The notes under the pieces: generated by a model
What the model saw: the letters and a program-made list of their open reading frames with translations, nothing else
Told to the model about the DNA's origin: nothing
Databases searched by the model: none
Source of the DNA: Alphaproteobacteria bacterium
Lineage (GTDB): Bacteria; Pseudomonadota; Alphaproteobacteria; Micavibrionales; Micavibrionaceae
NCBI GenBank assembly: GCA_018608245.1
Contig: JABAZY010000052.1
Coordinates: 3,624-67,623 of the forward strand
Length of the DNA stretch: 64,000 bases
Direction of reading: 5' to 3'
Part shown: in pieces, positions 34,155-42,747 of the stretch
Position numbering within the stretch: the first letter of the stretch is position 1
Layout: each line of letters opens with the position of its first letter
Position numbers and translations under genes: made by a program

Positions 34155-34442
34155 TTACTCGACAACTTTTGGTACGGCGAAGAAATCTTCTAATTCTTCA
34201 GGCGCATTCTTCAAGATGTCCTTAACGATATCGCCGTCTGTTACCTTATCTTCACGCAGGCGTAGTTTGATATCTACCACGCTAGAGAGAGGCTCGACGT
34301 TGTCTGTATCAACTTCGGATAATTGCTCAACAAAGCTGATGATGCCAGAGAGTTTTGCTTTATGTTCTTCAAGCTCGGCATCCGTCAGTTTCATACGGGC
34401 AAGGCGCGCAACTTTTTTTACATCGTCGGTTGAAAGGGACAT
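34155..34442 (-). CDS. gatC: Asp-tRNA(Asn)/Glu-tRNA(Gln) amidotransferase subunit C
   Basis: GatC stabilises the GatA-GatB complex. The 95-aa protein has the family features: MSLSTDDVKKVARLARMKL at the N-terminus, FVEQLSEVDTDNVEPLSSV, and LREDKVTDGDIVKDILKNAPE near the end. It is the first gene of the gat operon and is divergent from ruvX across 101 bp. No strong Shine-Dalgarno sequence is visible before the ATG. Confidence 0.95.
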   Translation of the reverse strand: MSLSTDDVKKVARLARMKLTDAELEEHKAKLSGIISFVEQLSEVDTDNVEPLSSVVDIKLRLREDKVTDGDIVKDILKNAPEELEDFFAVPKVVE

Positions 34443-34543
34443 TTACAATACTTTCTTATTACTTTTATGTTTTTAGACTATTGTTTATAAGGTATTTCTT
34501 CTAACATTACGTTAGTGCTCACGCAAGATAGAACAAAGGTTTA

Positions 34544-35032
34544 ATGGCAAAAAAAGATAAAATATTAGCGTTGAAAGATATTCCAAGAGATCAAGTTCCA
34601 AAAAACTGCCGTTTAATGGGATTGGATTTGGGCACAAAGACGATTGGTGTGGCTATTAGTGACTCGATGCAGTCTATAGCAACACCTGTAACAACAGTTG
34701 AGCGGTCAAAGTTTTCTAAGGACATTGAGGCGCTAAGTAAGATTATTCAGGAATTTGAAGTAGGGGGCTATATTTTGGGGCTTCCGCTCAATATGGATGG
34801 CACAGAAGGGGCGCGCTGTGACGCCACGCGTTCATTCGCCGATGAAATGCGCCAGCGCCCCGAAGTGTTTGGTGATAAGCCGTTCATAGCCCTGTGGGAT
34901 GAGCGTTTATCCACAGCTGCTGTGGATGATTTCCTGATAAACACTGTGGATATGTCTAGAACAAAGCGCAAACAGGTGGTTGATAAGCTTGCGGCGCAGT
35001 TGATCTTGCAGGGGGGCTTGGATTATATCTAG
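34544..35032 (+). CDS. ruvX: Putative Holliday junction resolvase / pre-16S rRNA nuclease
   Basis: A RuvX/YqgF-family RNase-H-like nuclease, implicated in processing of pre-16S rRNA 5' ends. The 162-aa product has the first catalytic Asp in MGLDLGTKTIGVAI (about 28), the GLPLNMDGTEG loop and the ALWDERLSTAAV motif with further acidic residues; VDKLAAQLILQ ends the fold. The 4-bp overlap with the convergent methyltransferase gene at the 3' end is a normal tail-to-tail layout. Confidence 0.92.
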   Translation: MAKKDKILALKDIPRDQVPKNCRLMGLDLGTKTIGVAISDSMQSIATPVTTVERSKFSKDIEALSKIIQEFEVGGYILGLPLNMDGTEGARCDATRSFADEMRQRPEVFGDKPFIALWDERLSTAAVDDFLINTVDMSRTKRKQVVDKLAAQLILQGGLDYI

Positions 35033-35790
35033 CGGAGATTAAGGTGGTCGAGGGTTGCTGGTTGTCCTTGTTGGTCAAAACTATATAAGTGCCAATTCAT
35101 ACGGGCTTTTCTATCAAAATGGCGCTTTTGTACGGTAAGTCGGTGGGGCGTGATGCCGTTACTTGTCATCGTTTCTTCTGTTTTTTCTATATCACAAATA
35201 TCGCTTGACGTTAGGCAGGCAACACCGTTTTTTGTTAAAATACTTTGAACTTGAGCAAAGTATTTTCTGTAACAGGCAAGGGATTTATCTCTAACGTCTT
35301 CACGGCCTTTTTCTGCGGTAGCAAACCATAAATTTCCTAGTACGAAATCATATTGCTGGGTTGGATGCTTTTGGATTACGTTTTCAAATAAGTCGCTTAA
35401 GATAACATCTGAAATTTTCCCAGTTATTTCTGGGTTTTTTGCTTTATTTGTATATGTAAGTGTAATGGCTTTTTTTATATTATCGCAGGCTATAACCTTT
35501 GCCCCACGAAAAGCTGCAACCAATGATAGGACGCCGCTACCACATCCAACATCTAAAACAGTTTTTCCTGTTAGGTCTTGAGGGAGGTTATCTATAATAA
35601 TACCTGAAGCATGGGACATTTTTGGATCTGCGGGGCAAACCCCAGCTTGCAATTGCAGGGGGAAGCCATATTTGTTGTGCTCAAGTTGTTTTTTCTCATA
35701 AAACTCATCGTAATACCGGTCAAGAAACTGGTGGTATCGTTTTATTTGATTTGGAGGTGTTTCTGTTGTAGATGTACGTTTACGAGCCAT
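35029..35790 (-). CDS. SAM-dependent methyltransferase (small-subunit rRNA or protein type)
   Basis: A class I methyltransferase of 253 aa: SAM motif I VLDVGCGSGVLSLVAA (about 84-99), the acidic residue after beta-2 in VIACDNI, and the motif IV-like VLGNLWFATAE (the NPPY position; here NLWF). The charged N-terminus (MARKRTSTTETPP) is basic. From the order of motifs it is closest to RsmC/PrmA-like enzymes, but the target cannot be assigned. It converges on ruvX. Confidence 0.75.
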   Translation of the reverse strand: MARKRTSTTETPPNQIKRYHQFLDRYYDEFYEKKQLEHNKYGFPLQLQAGVCPADPKMSHASGIIIDNLPQDLTGKTVLDVGCGSGVLSLVAAFRGAKVIACDNIKKAITLTYTNKAKNPEITGKISDVILSDLFENVIQKHPTQQYDFVLGNLWFATAEKGREDVRDKSLACYRKYFAQVQSILTKNGVACLTSSDICDIEKTEETMTSNGITPHRLTVQKRHFDRKARMNWHLYSFDQQGQPATLDHLNLR

Positions 35791-35871
35791 TGTGTTTTCT
35801 ATATTTATTTATATTTTCGTTTTATATAAAATAAAAAAGAAACCGTCAATGGCTTTTACATATAGCCTACG

Positions 35872-36672
35872 TTAGTCGTATTTAAGTAATTCTTGCGCAT
35901 TGATTTTCATCCATGCTTTACCGCGGACGTAATTGTCGCAGAGGGCGGCGCATTGCTTCCAGAAGGCGGGGCTGTGATCCATATGTGCTAGATGCGCCAC
36001 TTCATGGGCAACCACATAATCGAAAGCCTCTGGGCTGGCAAAAGCTAAGCGCCATGATAGGGATATATAGCCATCATGTGAGCAACTGCCCCAACGGCTA
36101 GCGGTATCTTTTACATCAACACCTTTTAATTCTCTGCCTAAAATATCAGCTTTGTCTTGGGCGATGCTGGTCAATTCTGCACGGGCGTGATCTATGATAA
36201 AGCGACGGATACGTGCCTCTGGAAACTCTTTATTTGTTGAGACGCTTATTTTATTGTTTTTCAATGATATAGTGGTTTTTCTTAAAGTAAAATCGCAAGT
36301 GATATTGACGGTGTATTTCTGTCCAAATAGTGGAATGATGTTTCCGTGCTCAAAGGTGATTTGTTGCGGTAGTTCATCAAGGCGATCTTTAATCCATTTT
36401 TTATGCTCAAGCGCGAATTTATAGGCGCTCTTAAGGCTTGTACGTTTAGGTATAACCAGAAAAACAGTGCGTTTTTTAACATCTAGGCGCAAGGCCAAGC
36501 GTTTTGCGCGGGCGTGATGGCGGAGTTGTAAGGCAGGTGATATATCGCTGAAAGGGTATAAGTCATCATGTGTCGCACCTTTTTCGTTCCATAATAACTG
36601 CTGTAACTTCGTGGCAGGAGAAGCTTTTTTACGTTCAGCGCTTTGAAGCGGTTTTGTGCGTTTAGCCGTCAT
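35872..36672 (-). CDS. YgjP/SprT-like zinc metallopeptidase (DUF45, M48 class)
   Basis: A 266-aa protein with the zinc signature VAHEVAHLAHMDHSPAFW (His 223, Glu 224, His 227 and a third His near 233) and the conserved RWGSCSHDGYISLSWRL (about 193-209) before it. This is the DUF45/YgjP family, of which E. coli YgjP is a known member; cellular substrates are unclear. The N-terminal 60 residues are basic. The neighbours are not functionally linked. Confidence 0.85.
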   Translation of the reverse strand: MTAKRTKPLQSAERKKASPATKLQQLLWNEKGATHDDLYPFSDISPALQLRHHARAKRLALRLDVKKRTVFLVIPKRTSLKSAYKFALEHKKWIKDRLDELPQQITFEHGNIIPLFGQKYTVNITCDFTLRKTTISLKNNKISVSTNKEFPEARIRRFIIDHARAELTSIAQDKADILGRELKGVDVKDTASRWGSCSHDGYISLSWRLAFASPEAFDYVVAHEVAHLAHMDHSPAFWKQCAALCDNYVRGKAWMKINAQELLKYD

Positions 36673-36761
36673 AATCTAATAACAATAGTTGGCAATATGA
36701 TATTGGGCAAGAGTAATGTGCCAATATTCCGACTTCACGGAATTCATATTTAATGTAATAT

Positions 36762-37886
36762 ATGGGCATGGAAGAAACTGAATTATCATTAACAACTATA
36801 TTAATTGACCCTGATCGTTTTCCAGTAGCGCTTATGGCGATAGCGCTTGTGACTGTTATTGGCATGATGCGTGGCGCATTGGGCGGGAATGCTCAGCCAT
36901 TTTTTTGGCATATCATGGAAATTCTATTCGGGTCTTTCGGTGATAAAATGAATAAGCCAGATCGATTGAAAGGGGATTTGATATTTCGAGGCTTTCTGCT
37001 AACCAGCTTTGGGCTTGTTGTCGCGTTTATGATTGGAAGTGCTTTTGAACTCTTGACCTTAATTTTTCCGCATTACTCGATTGTTGAAGTTATTGCTTTA
37101 AGCTTGTGTTTGACCTGTGGTGCGCTTTTTGCGGGGATTGGTCAGTTATATAAAGCTTTGAATAAATCAGATGTAACCCAAGGCGCGTATTATACGATTG
37201 CCCGTACAACCCAAACTAATATGAGTCAAAGCGATGACTTTGCGATTACACGTGTTGGGATTGGTATGTTGTTAAAAGGCTTTGATAAGGGACTGGTGGC
37301 GCCTGTGATTTGGTATCTACTGACAGGGTTGGTTGGTGCTTATTTATATGCGGGACTAGCGGCGCTTAGTTGGCGTTTTGGTAAAGAGGGTTTTGGGCGC
37401 GGTTTCGGCCATGCGCCGATGGCTCTGGAACGCTTGATGGGATTCGTTACGAGTATGTATGCAGGTGTTTTAATTTTACTGGGTAATATTCTGACGCCTA
37501 CGGCCAGCCTATCGCGTGGATTTAAAGGGGTGATGAGCTCAAAAATGCGTGCGCCTTATGGGCAAGGCGGTATGCCGATGACATCCGCCGCATGGGGATT
37601 AAACATTAGTATTGGTGGCCCAAGCACAGATATTGAGGGAAGTGCCATAAAACGGGAGTGGGTAGGACCATTAAAAGCAACTGCGCAGTTACAAGCTAAG
37701 CATCTTCACCGTGCAGCTTATTTAACCTTTATGGCTTTGATTTTGTTTGTTTTTTCTATTGTTGGGGCGATGTTATTTGCATCCATGAACCTGACAGAAG
37801 GGGTTGAGCTTGATTTTATCCCAAAAATTGGTGCATCTATGCTTGACTTATATGAACGAATTCGACTAATGTTCGCCCAGAATTGA
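36762..37886 (+). CDS. Divergent CbiB/CobD-like membrane protein
   Basis: A 374-aa multi-pass protein. The C-terminal half resembles CobD/CbiB, the membrane amidation step of cobalamin synthesis: AITRVGIGMLLKGFDKGLVAPVIWYLLTGLVGAYLYAG occupies the position of the conserved EN..DG.IAPLFW...GG.PGA..Y segment, and GMPMTSAAWGLNISIGGPSTDIEG that of P.A..AGALG..LGGP. Key acidic residues of the first motif differ. No other cobalamin gene is present in the window. The start is ATG at 36762 or 36768, without a clear ribosome binding site. Confidence 0.55.
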   Translation: MGMEETELSLTTILIDPDRFPVALMAIALVTVIGMMRGALGGNAQPFFWHIMEILFGSFGDKMNKPDRLKGDLIFRGFLLTSFGLVVAFMIGSAFELLTLIFPHYSIVEVIALSLCLTCGALFAGIGQLYKALNKSDVTQGAYYTIARTTQTNMSQSDDFAITRVGIGMLLKGFDKGLVAPVIWYLLTGLVGAYLYAGLAALSWRFGKEGFGRGFGHAPMALERLMGFVTSMYAGVLILLGNILTPTASLSRGFKGVMSSKMRAPYGQGGMPMTSAAWGLNISIGGPSTDIEGSAIKREWVGPLKATAQLQAKHLHRAAYLTFMALILFVFSIVGAMLFASMNLTEGVELDFIPKIGASMLDLYERIRLMFAQN

Positions 37887-37928
37887 ATACAAATTGAATA
37901 ATATATAGATTTTATAAGGATTAGAGCC

Positions 37929-38216
37929 ATGAGCCGTCAATGTATGATAACTGGTAAAAGCGTAATGAGCGGTAACAACGTTTCACATGCGAAAAATAGA
38001 ACTCGTCGTAAGTTCTTGCCAAATATACAAGATACAAGCGTTTACAGCGAAATCTTAAAGCAAAAAATTAGAATTCGTGTAAGTGCGGCTGGCTTGCGTA
38101 CATTAGACCACAAAGGTGGTATTGACGCTTACTTGCTAAACACAGCAAAAACAAAGGTTGATCCTGCGTTACGTCAGTTGAAAAACACAATTGAAAAAAT
38201 TAAAGCAAAAGCTTAG
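37929..38216 (+). CDS. rpmB: 50S ribosomal protein L28
   Basis: L28 sits on the 50S subunit near the exit site. The 95-aa protein starts MSRQCMITGKSVMSGNNVSHA, followed by RTRRKFLPN and LKQKIRIRVSAAGLRTLDHKGG, all diagnostic of L28. The longer C-terminal helical tail (VDPALRQLKNTIEKIKAKA) is usual in Alphaproteobacteria. AAGGATTA is a good ribosome binding site, and a strong terminator follows. Confidence 0.96.
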   Translation: MSRQCMITGKSVMSGNNVSHAKNRTRRKFLPNIQDTSVYSEILKQKIRIRVSAAGLRTLDHKGGIDAYLLNTAKTKVDPALRQLKNTIEKIKAKA

Positions 38217-38249
38217 TTTTTCAGCGTAATTGCTTTTAATAATTATTAT

Positions 38250-38286
38250 AAATCCTGTTTTGTATAATCAAAACAGGATTTTTTAG
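38250..38286 (+). terminator. Rho-independent terminator after rpmB
   Basis: AAATCCTGTTTTG pairs perfectly with CAAAACAGGATTT around TATAAT, followed by a run of Ts. It ends rpmB and precedes tgt by about 12 bp, so tgt probably needs its own promoter or read-through. Confidence 0.85.
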
Positions 38287-38298
38287 TTTGGAAAATAA

Positions 38299-39492
38299 AT
38301 GAGTGAAATCAAGATAGACTATCCGAATTTTGGGTTTGAGGTGACGCATCGCGATGAAAAGAGTAATGCGCGTATTGGTGTGATTACGACTCCTCACGGG
38401 ACGATTGAAACACCAAATTATATTTTTTGTGGGACGAAAGCCTCTGTTAAAAACCTGTCTCCTTATCAAATGAAAGAAGCGCAGACGGATATTATTCTCG
38501 CAAATACCTATCATCTAATGATTCAGCCTGGAGCGGATATTATTGAGAAAATGGGTGGGCTTCATAAATTTATGAATTGGGACAAGCCGATGTTAACCGA
38601 TAGTGGTGGTTTTCAGGTTTTTTCCATGGGGCATGGCACATGCGCGGATGAAATTAAAGGGCGCAGCACAGGCACGAAGAAAGAGAGTTTGTTAAAAATT
38701 ACAGAGGATGGAGCGGAGTTTCGCTCTTATGCTGATGGGCGTAAATTAATGCTTAATCCTGAAACGTCCATGAAATTGCAACGCCAATTGGGTGCTGACT
38801 TAATCATGCAGATGGATGAGTGTACGGCGTATCAAGTAACGCGTGATTATACAGCTAAATCAATGGAAATGAGTATGCGTTGGGGGGATCGCTCTTTGCT
38901 TGCTTTTGATAAAGATCATGATGGAACTCAAGGGTTATACGGGATTATTCAAGGGGGAATCTATCATGATTTGCGTAAGATTAGTGCGGAGTATGTGGCT
39001 GAACGTCCATTCTTTGGTACAGCTGTTGGTGGTTGTCTAGGCGGTAGTGATGAGGAAATGTATGGTATTTTAGAATCTATCCAAGCCATAAATCACCCTA
39101 ATCGACCTATTCACTTCTTAGGGATTGGACGTATCAAAGATGTTTTTCAGTCTGTACGTCATGGTATTGATACATTTGACTGTGTGATGCCAACACGTAT
39201 TGCGCGCCATGGTATGGCCTTAATGAAAGGCGTGCCGAACGAACGAATTAACTTGGTTAATTCAAGATACAAAGATGACCCAACACCTTTGGACGAAGCT
39301 ATGGAGCTTCCTTGTTCTACTGAATATTCTAAAGCGTACATTCATCACTTGTTGAAAGCCAAGGAAATGCTGGGTTATCAGATTGTTTCTCAACATAATG
39401 TAGCGGTGATTAATCAGCTTATGCGTGAGGTTCGTGCAGCCATTAGAGCTGGTACTTTGGACGCGTTAGAAAAAGAATGGCTGGTTGATTAA
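38299..39492 (+). CDS. tgt: tRNA-guanine transglycosylase family protein, zinc-site cysteines missing
   Basis: Tgt exchanges G34 of GUN-anticodon tRNAs for preQ1 (bacteria) or queuine (eukaryotes). The 397-aa product has the catalytic acids: Asp 101 in LTDSGGFQVFS, an Asp in LIMQMDEC near 173, and the nucleophile Asp 294 in IDTFDCVMPTR. Three features are unusual. The CxCxxC zinc block after PLD reads EAMELPCS, so all three Cys positions are Met 335, Leu 337 and Ser 340, though the His (366) is kept. The pocket loop GGLAVGE is GGCLGGS, with Gly where preQ1 enzymes have Val. The RNA-binding segment is normal. Confidence 0.85.
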   Translation: MSEIKIDYPNFGFEVTHRDEKSNARIGVITTPHGTIETPNYIFCGTKASVKNLSPYQMKEAQTDIILANTYHLMIQPGADIIEKMGGLHKFMNWDKPMLTDSGGFQVFSMGHGTCADEIKGRSTGTKKESLLKITEDGAEFRSYADGRKLMLNPETSMKLQRQLGADLIMQMDECTAYQVTRDYTAKSMEMSMRWGDRSLLAFDKDHDGTQGLYGIIQGGIYHDLRKISAEYVAERPFFGTAVGGCLGGSDEEMYGILESIQAINHPNRPIHFLGIGRIKDVFQSVRHGIDTFDCVMPTRIARHGMALMKGVPNERINLVNSRYKDDPTPLDEAMELPCSTEYSKAYIHHLLKAKEMLGYQIVSQHNVAVINQLMREVRAAIRAGTLDALEKEWLVD

Positions 39493-39534
39493 GTTTACTT
39501 TGATTAAGCTTATTTTTCGTATAGAATTACAGCC

Positions 39535-40407
39535 ATGGTTCTAGAATATAATAAAACAAATAATCTTCCGCTTATTTCATCTATTATCGAGGATTGTTCT
39601 ACTTGGTTTAGTCAAGTTACAATGATCGTCGCATTTTATGATGATAAGGTATCCCAAACTGATATTGAGTTACCTCTCAAATTTTCACAATGGTATAAGG
39701 GTGTTAAGGAAGAAGGTGTATTGGCTGGTGATATTGTAGAGAATTGCAATGATATTTATCAGGAGATGATTCATCAAGGAAGCAATTTGGTGCAATTAGT
39801 CCAAATTAAAAAACGTCCCGTATTGATGGATTTTCAAGATTTTCAAGGTGTTTATACGGGTTTTATTTCGCGGATGCGTCGTGTTGAGCGTGACGCTAAT
39901 ATTGTTGGTAGTGGTTTAGATCAATTGACAGGTCTGCGTAGCTATGATGTGGCTGCTCTTGATTTGAAAAAAGAGATGGAACGTTTGAGCCGTCAAAAAG
40001 TACCTTTTTCATTGCTGATGTCACGCCTAGATAATTTTGATGAAAATAATATTGATCAAGCTTCCCTAGATGTTGTTGTTAAAAGCGTTAAGGAGTGCAT
40101 GCGATCATTTGATGATGCGTATTATTGTGACAATGGTTATTTTTTACTGAGTTTAAAGCATTCTGATGTATCTGGCGCGCAAGCGCTTGCTAATCGTTTG
40201 AAGCAAGCCATTGATGAGCACTCATCCGAGGGCATGAGTATTACTTTATCACACTGTTTGACGGAACCGACTGTTGGGGATGATATAGATGAATTACTGA
40301 TGAATATGCGTAAAGATTTAGAGGATCACAGCGCAGAAGCTGACAGTATTTTGAAATTCATCGAAGTTAGCCCACTTCAGCGTTTCATGGACAATAAAGA
40401 AGATTAG
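39535..40407 (+). CDS. GGDEF-like protein with a degenerate signature
   Basis: A 290-aa soluble protein. Residues about 125-285 look like a diguanylate cyclase fold: the opening DQLTGLRSYDVAALDL matches the D.LTGL.N entry of GGDEF domains, and FSLLMSRLDNFDENN the beta strand before the active site. Where GGDEF would lie, the sequence has DNGYFLLSL (about 206-214), so neither Gly-Gly nor the catalytic Asp/Glu pair is kept; catalysis is unlikely. It might bind nucleotide or another protein. It is 11 bp before upp. The N-terminal 120 aa are of unknown type. Confidence 0.7.
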   Translation: MVLEYNKTNNLPLISSIIEDCSTWFSQVTMIVAFYDDKVSQTDIELPLKFSQWYKGVKEEGVLAGDIVENCNDIYQEMIHQGSNLVQLVQIKKRPVLMDFQDFQGVYTGFISRMRRVERDANIVGSGLDQLTGLRSYDVAALDLKKEMERLSRQKVPFSLLMSRLDNFDENNIDQASLDVVVKSVKECMRSFDDAYYCDNGYFLLSLKHSDVSGAQALANRLKQAIDEHSSEGMSITLSHCLTEPTVGDDIDELLMNMRKDLEDHSAEADSILKFIEVSPLQRFMDNKED

Positions 40408-40418
40408 GCATTTTTACT

Positions 40419-41060
40419 ATGTCGCATAATTTCAAAAATCTGCACATTGTAGATCATCCCGTTATCAATGACCGTTTGAGCTATATTCGTCAAAAAAGCA
40501 CTTCGTCTGCTGATTTTAGGTGTGGAATTTATGAGATTTCGCTACTTTTAGGGTTTGAGGCCACAAAAAACCTACCAACGAAGAAAATATCAATTGAAAC
40601 ACCCGTTACTAACACTGAAGGACAGGCGTTAGCGTATGGCGATCCTGTCATTATTCCTATATTACGTGCGGGTTTGGGGTTAAGTGATGGGTTGCAAACC
40701 TTATTACCTCGAGCATCCATTGGGCATATTGGGGTTTATCGGGATGAAAAAACCAAAAGACCTAAGGAATATTTGGTTAAATTGCCTGATTTAGCTAATA
40801 AAAAAGTAATTTTGGCAGACCCTATGCTGGCCACGGGATATTCTGCAAAACATGCGATAGATTTACTTGTAGAGCGTGGTGTAAGTCCCTGTGACATAAC
40901 ATTGATGATATTAGTGGCTGTACCAGAAGGGGTGTCCGTTATTGCTGAAGCATATCCTGAAATCCTCATATATACCGCGTCTTTAGACGATCATTTGAAC
41001 GAGGATGCCTATATTGTGCCTGGTTTAGGGGATGCTGGGGACCGTATTTTTAACACCTAA
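40419..41060 (+). CDS. upp: Uracil phosphoribosyltransferase
   Basis: Upp salvages uracil to UMP with PRPP. The 213-aa product has the PRPP-binding motif VILADPMLATGYSAKHAIDLL (Tyr where many have Gly), the IPILRAGLGLSDG motif, and the C-terminal uracil site YIVPGLGDAGDRIFNT. The 12-bp gap after the GGDEF-like gene suggests co-transcription. No terminator was seen after it. Confidence 0.96.
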   Translation: MSHNFKNLHIVDHPVINDRLSYIRQKSTSSADFRCGIYEISLLLGFEATKNLPTKKISIETPVTNTEGQALAYGDPVIIPILRAGLGLSDGLQTLLPRASIGHIGVYRDEKTKRPKEYLVKLPDLANKKVILADPMLATGYSAKHAIDLLVERGVSPCDITLMILVAVPEGVSVIAEAYPEILIYTASLDDHLNEDAYIVPGLGDAGDRIFNT

Positions 41061-41135
41061 ACCATTATTATTAATGAATTTTGAGCGTTTTTGATGTATT
41101 ATAGTAGGTTGTATAACATCAAAGGTATGTAGTTT

Positions 41136-42677
41136 ATGGGGCGCACTTCTATCCCTTACGATAAAATATTTTCACAAATGCCCGTAACACGGTTTTTGGT
41201 TGAACCTTCTGGCGCTAACTTCATCATTATTGAGGTGAATTTAATGGGTGAAGATTTCTTTGTGCGCCCGCGTGAAGAGATTATAGGTAAAAAAATAGAA
41301 GATTTATTTATTCCTGATAATGCGAAGCGCGTCAGTGAATCTTTGAAAAGTTGTTTAGAGCGAAAACTTCCTGTCAGCCTTCCAGCGTTAATTGATTTTC
41401 CAAGTATTAGAAATGCGTCATCCTTCTTCGTCAGTCCAATTTTAGGTGAAGATGAGAATGTTTTATATTTAGATATTATGGCGCAACCATCGATTGTGAA
41501 TAATAGCGTTGTTGAGCGGGAACGTGACGATGCTTTAAGCCTGCTAACGTCAATTTTTGATGTTAGTGATATTAGTATCATGGTCAGCGATATTCATCGT
41601 CGTATTTTGCGAGTCAATAATAGTTTCGAGCGAATTTATGGCTGGGGCAGTACAGACATGATTGGTAAGGATTTTCTGGATTTTATTCCTGAGGAAGAGC
41701 GTGACAAAGCAATTATGACGCATCAAGGCTACATTGACAATAGCGAGCGTGGTGCGGGTGATGTTAAATTTGTCTGTAAGGACGGCTCTGTTGCTAATTG
41801 TTGGTATTCTACAGCGGTTATTGAGTTAAGCCATAACCGAAGGTTTTTAGTGGCAACGCTTTTGGATATTACGTCGCGTAAGCAGATGGAACGCTCATTG
41901 CTGCTGGCAAAGGATCAGGCAGATACTGCCAACCATGCGAAGTCAGCATTTTTGGCTAATATGAGTCATGAGTTACGGACGCCGTTAAATGCGATTATCG
42001 GTTTTTCTGAAATGATGCAAAAGCAAACATTTGGCCCTTTAGGTGATGACAAATATATCGAATATTTGGGTGATGTGCATATGAGTGCACTCCACCTGTT
42101 AGAGATTATCAACGAAGTTTTAGACATGTCTAAAATTGAAGTGGGACGTACAGTGCTTGATGAAAAAGAGGTGAATATTATATCACTTGTTGAAACTGTG
42201 GTTCGTCTTATGTCACCAAGGGCAGAAAAGGGCAATGTTGAAATTAAGTTCGAACCAGATATTAAAAGTGGCTATGGGCTTTTCTCAGACCCGCGTTTGA
42301 TTAAACAAATATTGATTAATCTTATTACTAACTCAATCCGTTATTCCATTAATGGCGGTGTCATTGAAATCAAGATTGAGATTAATGATAGCGGTGAAAT
42401 GATTATGAGCGTTAGTGATCAAGGTATAGGGATTCCAAAAGACCGTCTTGGGGAAGCAATGCAACCTTTTAGACAAGTTCATGACCCTGTTCAAACAATG
42501 TCATACCAAGGGACTGGTTTAGGGCTGCCTCTTGCTAAAGCAATGGTGGGTCTACATCAGGGAGAGTTTAGGCTCGATTCAGAGGAGGGGGTGGGTACTT
42601 GGGTTACTATTAGTTTTCCTAAACATCGTGTACGTGTTTTAGAGCACGCGCCAAAAGAGAATGCCCACCTTATATAA
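41136..42677 (+). CDS. Soluble PAS-PAS sensor histidine kinase, orphan
   Basis: A 513-aa kinase without membrane segment: a PAS-like domain at about 20-115, a clear PAS at about 135-250 (PAS core ISIMVSDIHRRILRVNNSFERIYGW with a downstream PAC segment), a HisKA domain with the phosphorylated His 278 in MSHELRTPLNAIIGFSEM, then a HATPase with the N box LINLITNSIRYS, G1 DQGIGIP and G2 GTGLGLPLAKAM. No receiver gene is adjacent. The resemblance to cell-cycle kinases of the DivJ/PleC group is only general. AAGG precedes the ATG at some distance. Confidence 0.9.
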   Translation: MGRTSIPYDKIFSQMPVTRFLVEPSGANFIIIEVNLMGEDFFVRPREEIIGKKIEDLFIPDNAKRVSESLKSCLERKLPVSLPALIDFPSIRNASSFFVSPILGEDENVLYLDIMAQPSIVNNSVVERERDDALSLLTSIFDVSDISIMVSDIHRRILRVNNSFERIYGWGSTDMIGKDFLDFIPEEERDKAIMTHQGYIDNSERGAGDVKFVCKDGSVANCWYSTAVIELSHNRRFLVATLLDITSRKQMERSLLLAKDQADTANHAKSAFLANMSHELRTPLNAIIGFSEMMQKQTFGPLGDDKYIEYLGDVHMSALHLLEIINEVLDMSKIEVGRTVLDEKEVNIISLVETVVRLMSPRAEKGNVEIKFEPDIKSGYGLFSDPRLIKQILINLITNSIRYSINGGVIEIKIEINDSGEMIMSVSDQGIGIPKDRLGEAMQPFRQVHDPVQTMSYQGTGLGLPLAKAMVGLHQGEFRLDSEEGVGTWVTISFPKHRVRVLEHAPKENAHLI

Positions 42678-42747
42678 CTGACTTGATATTTACCTTATCT
42701 AAGCGTAATATCCATCGAATAATGAACCTTTAGACTAGGGAAATACC

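Noticed and set aside
34907-34953. Three DnaA-box-like 9-mers (TTATCCACA, TGTGGATGA, TGTGGATAT) within 47 bp of ruvX
   Set aside because: They lie inside coding sequence for the conserved RuvX motif DERLSTAAVDD and the nearby TVDM, so the codons explain them; no AT-rich region or CtrA site is next to them.
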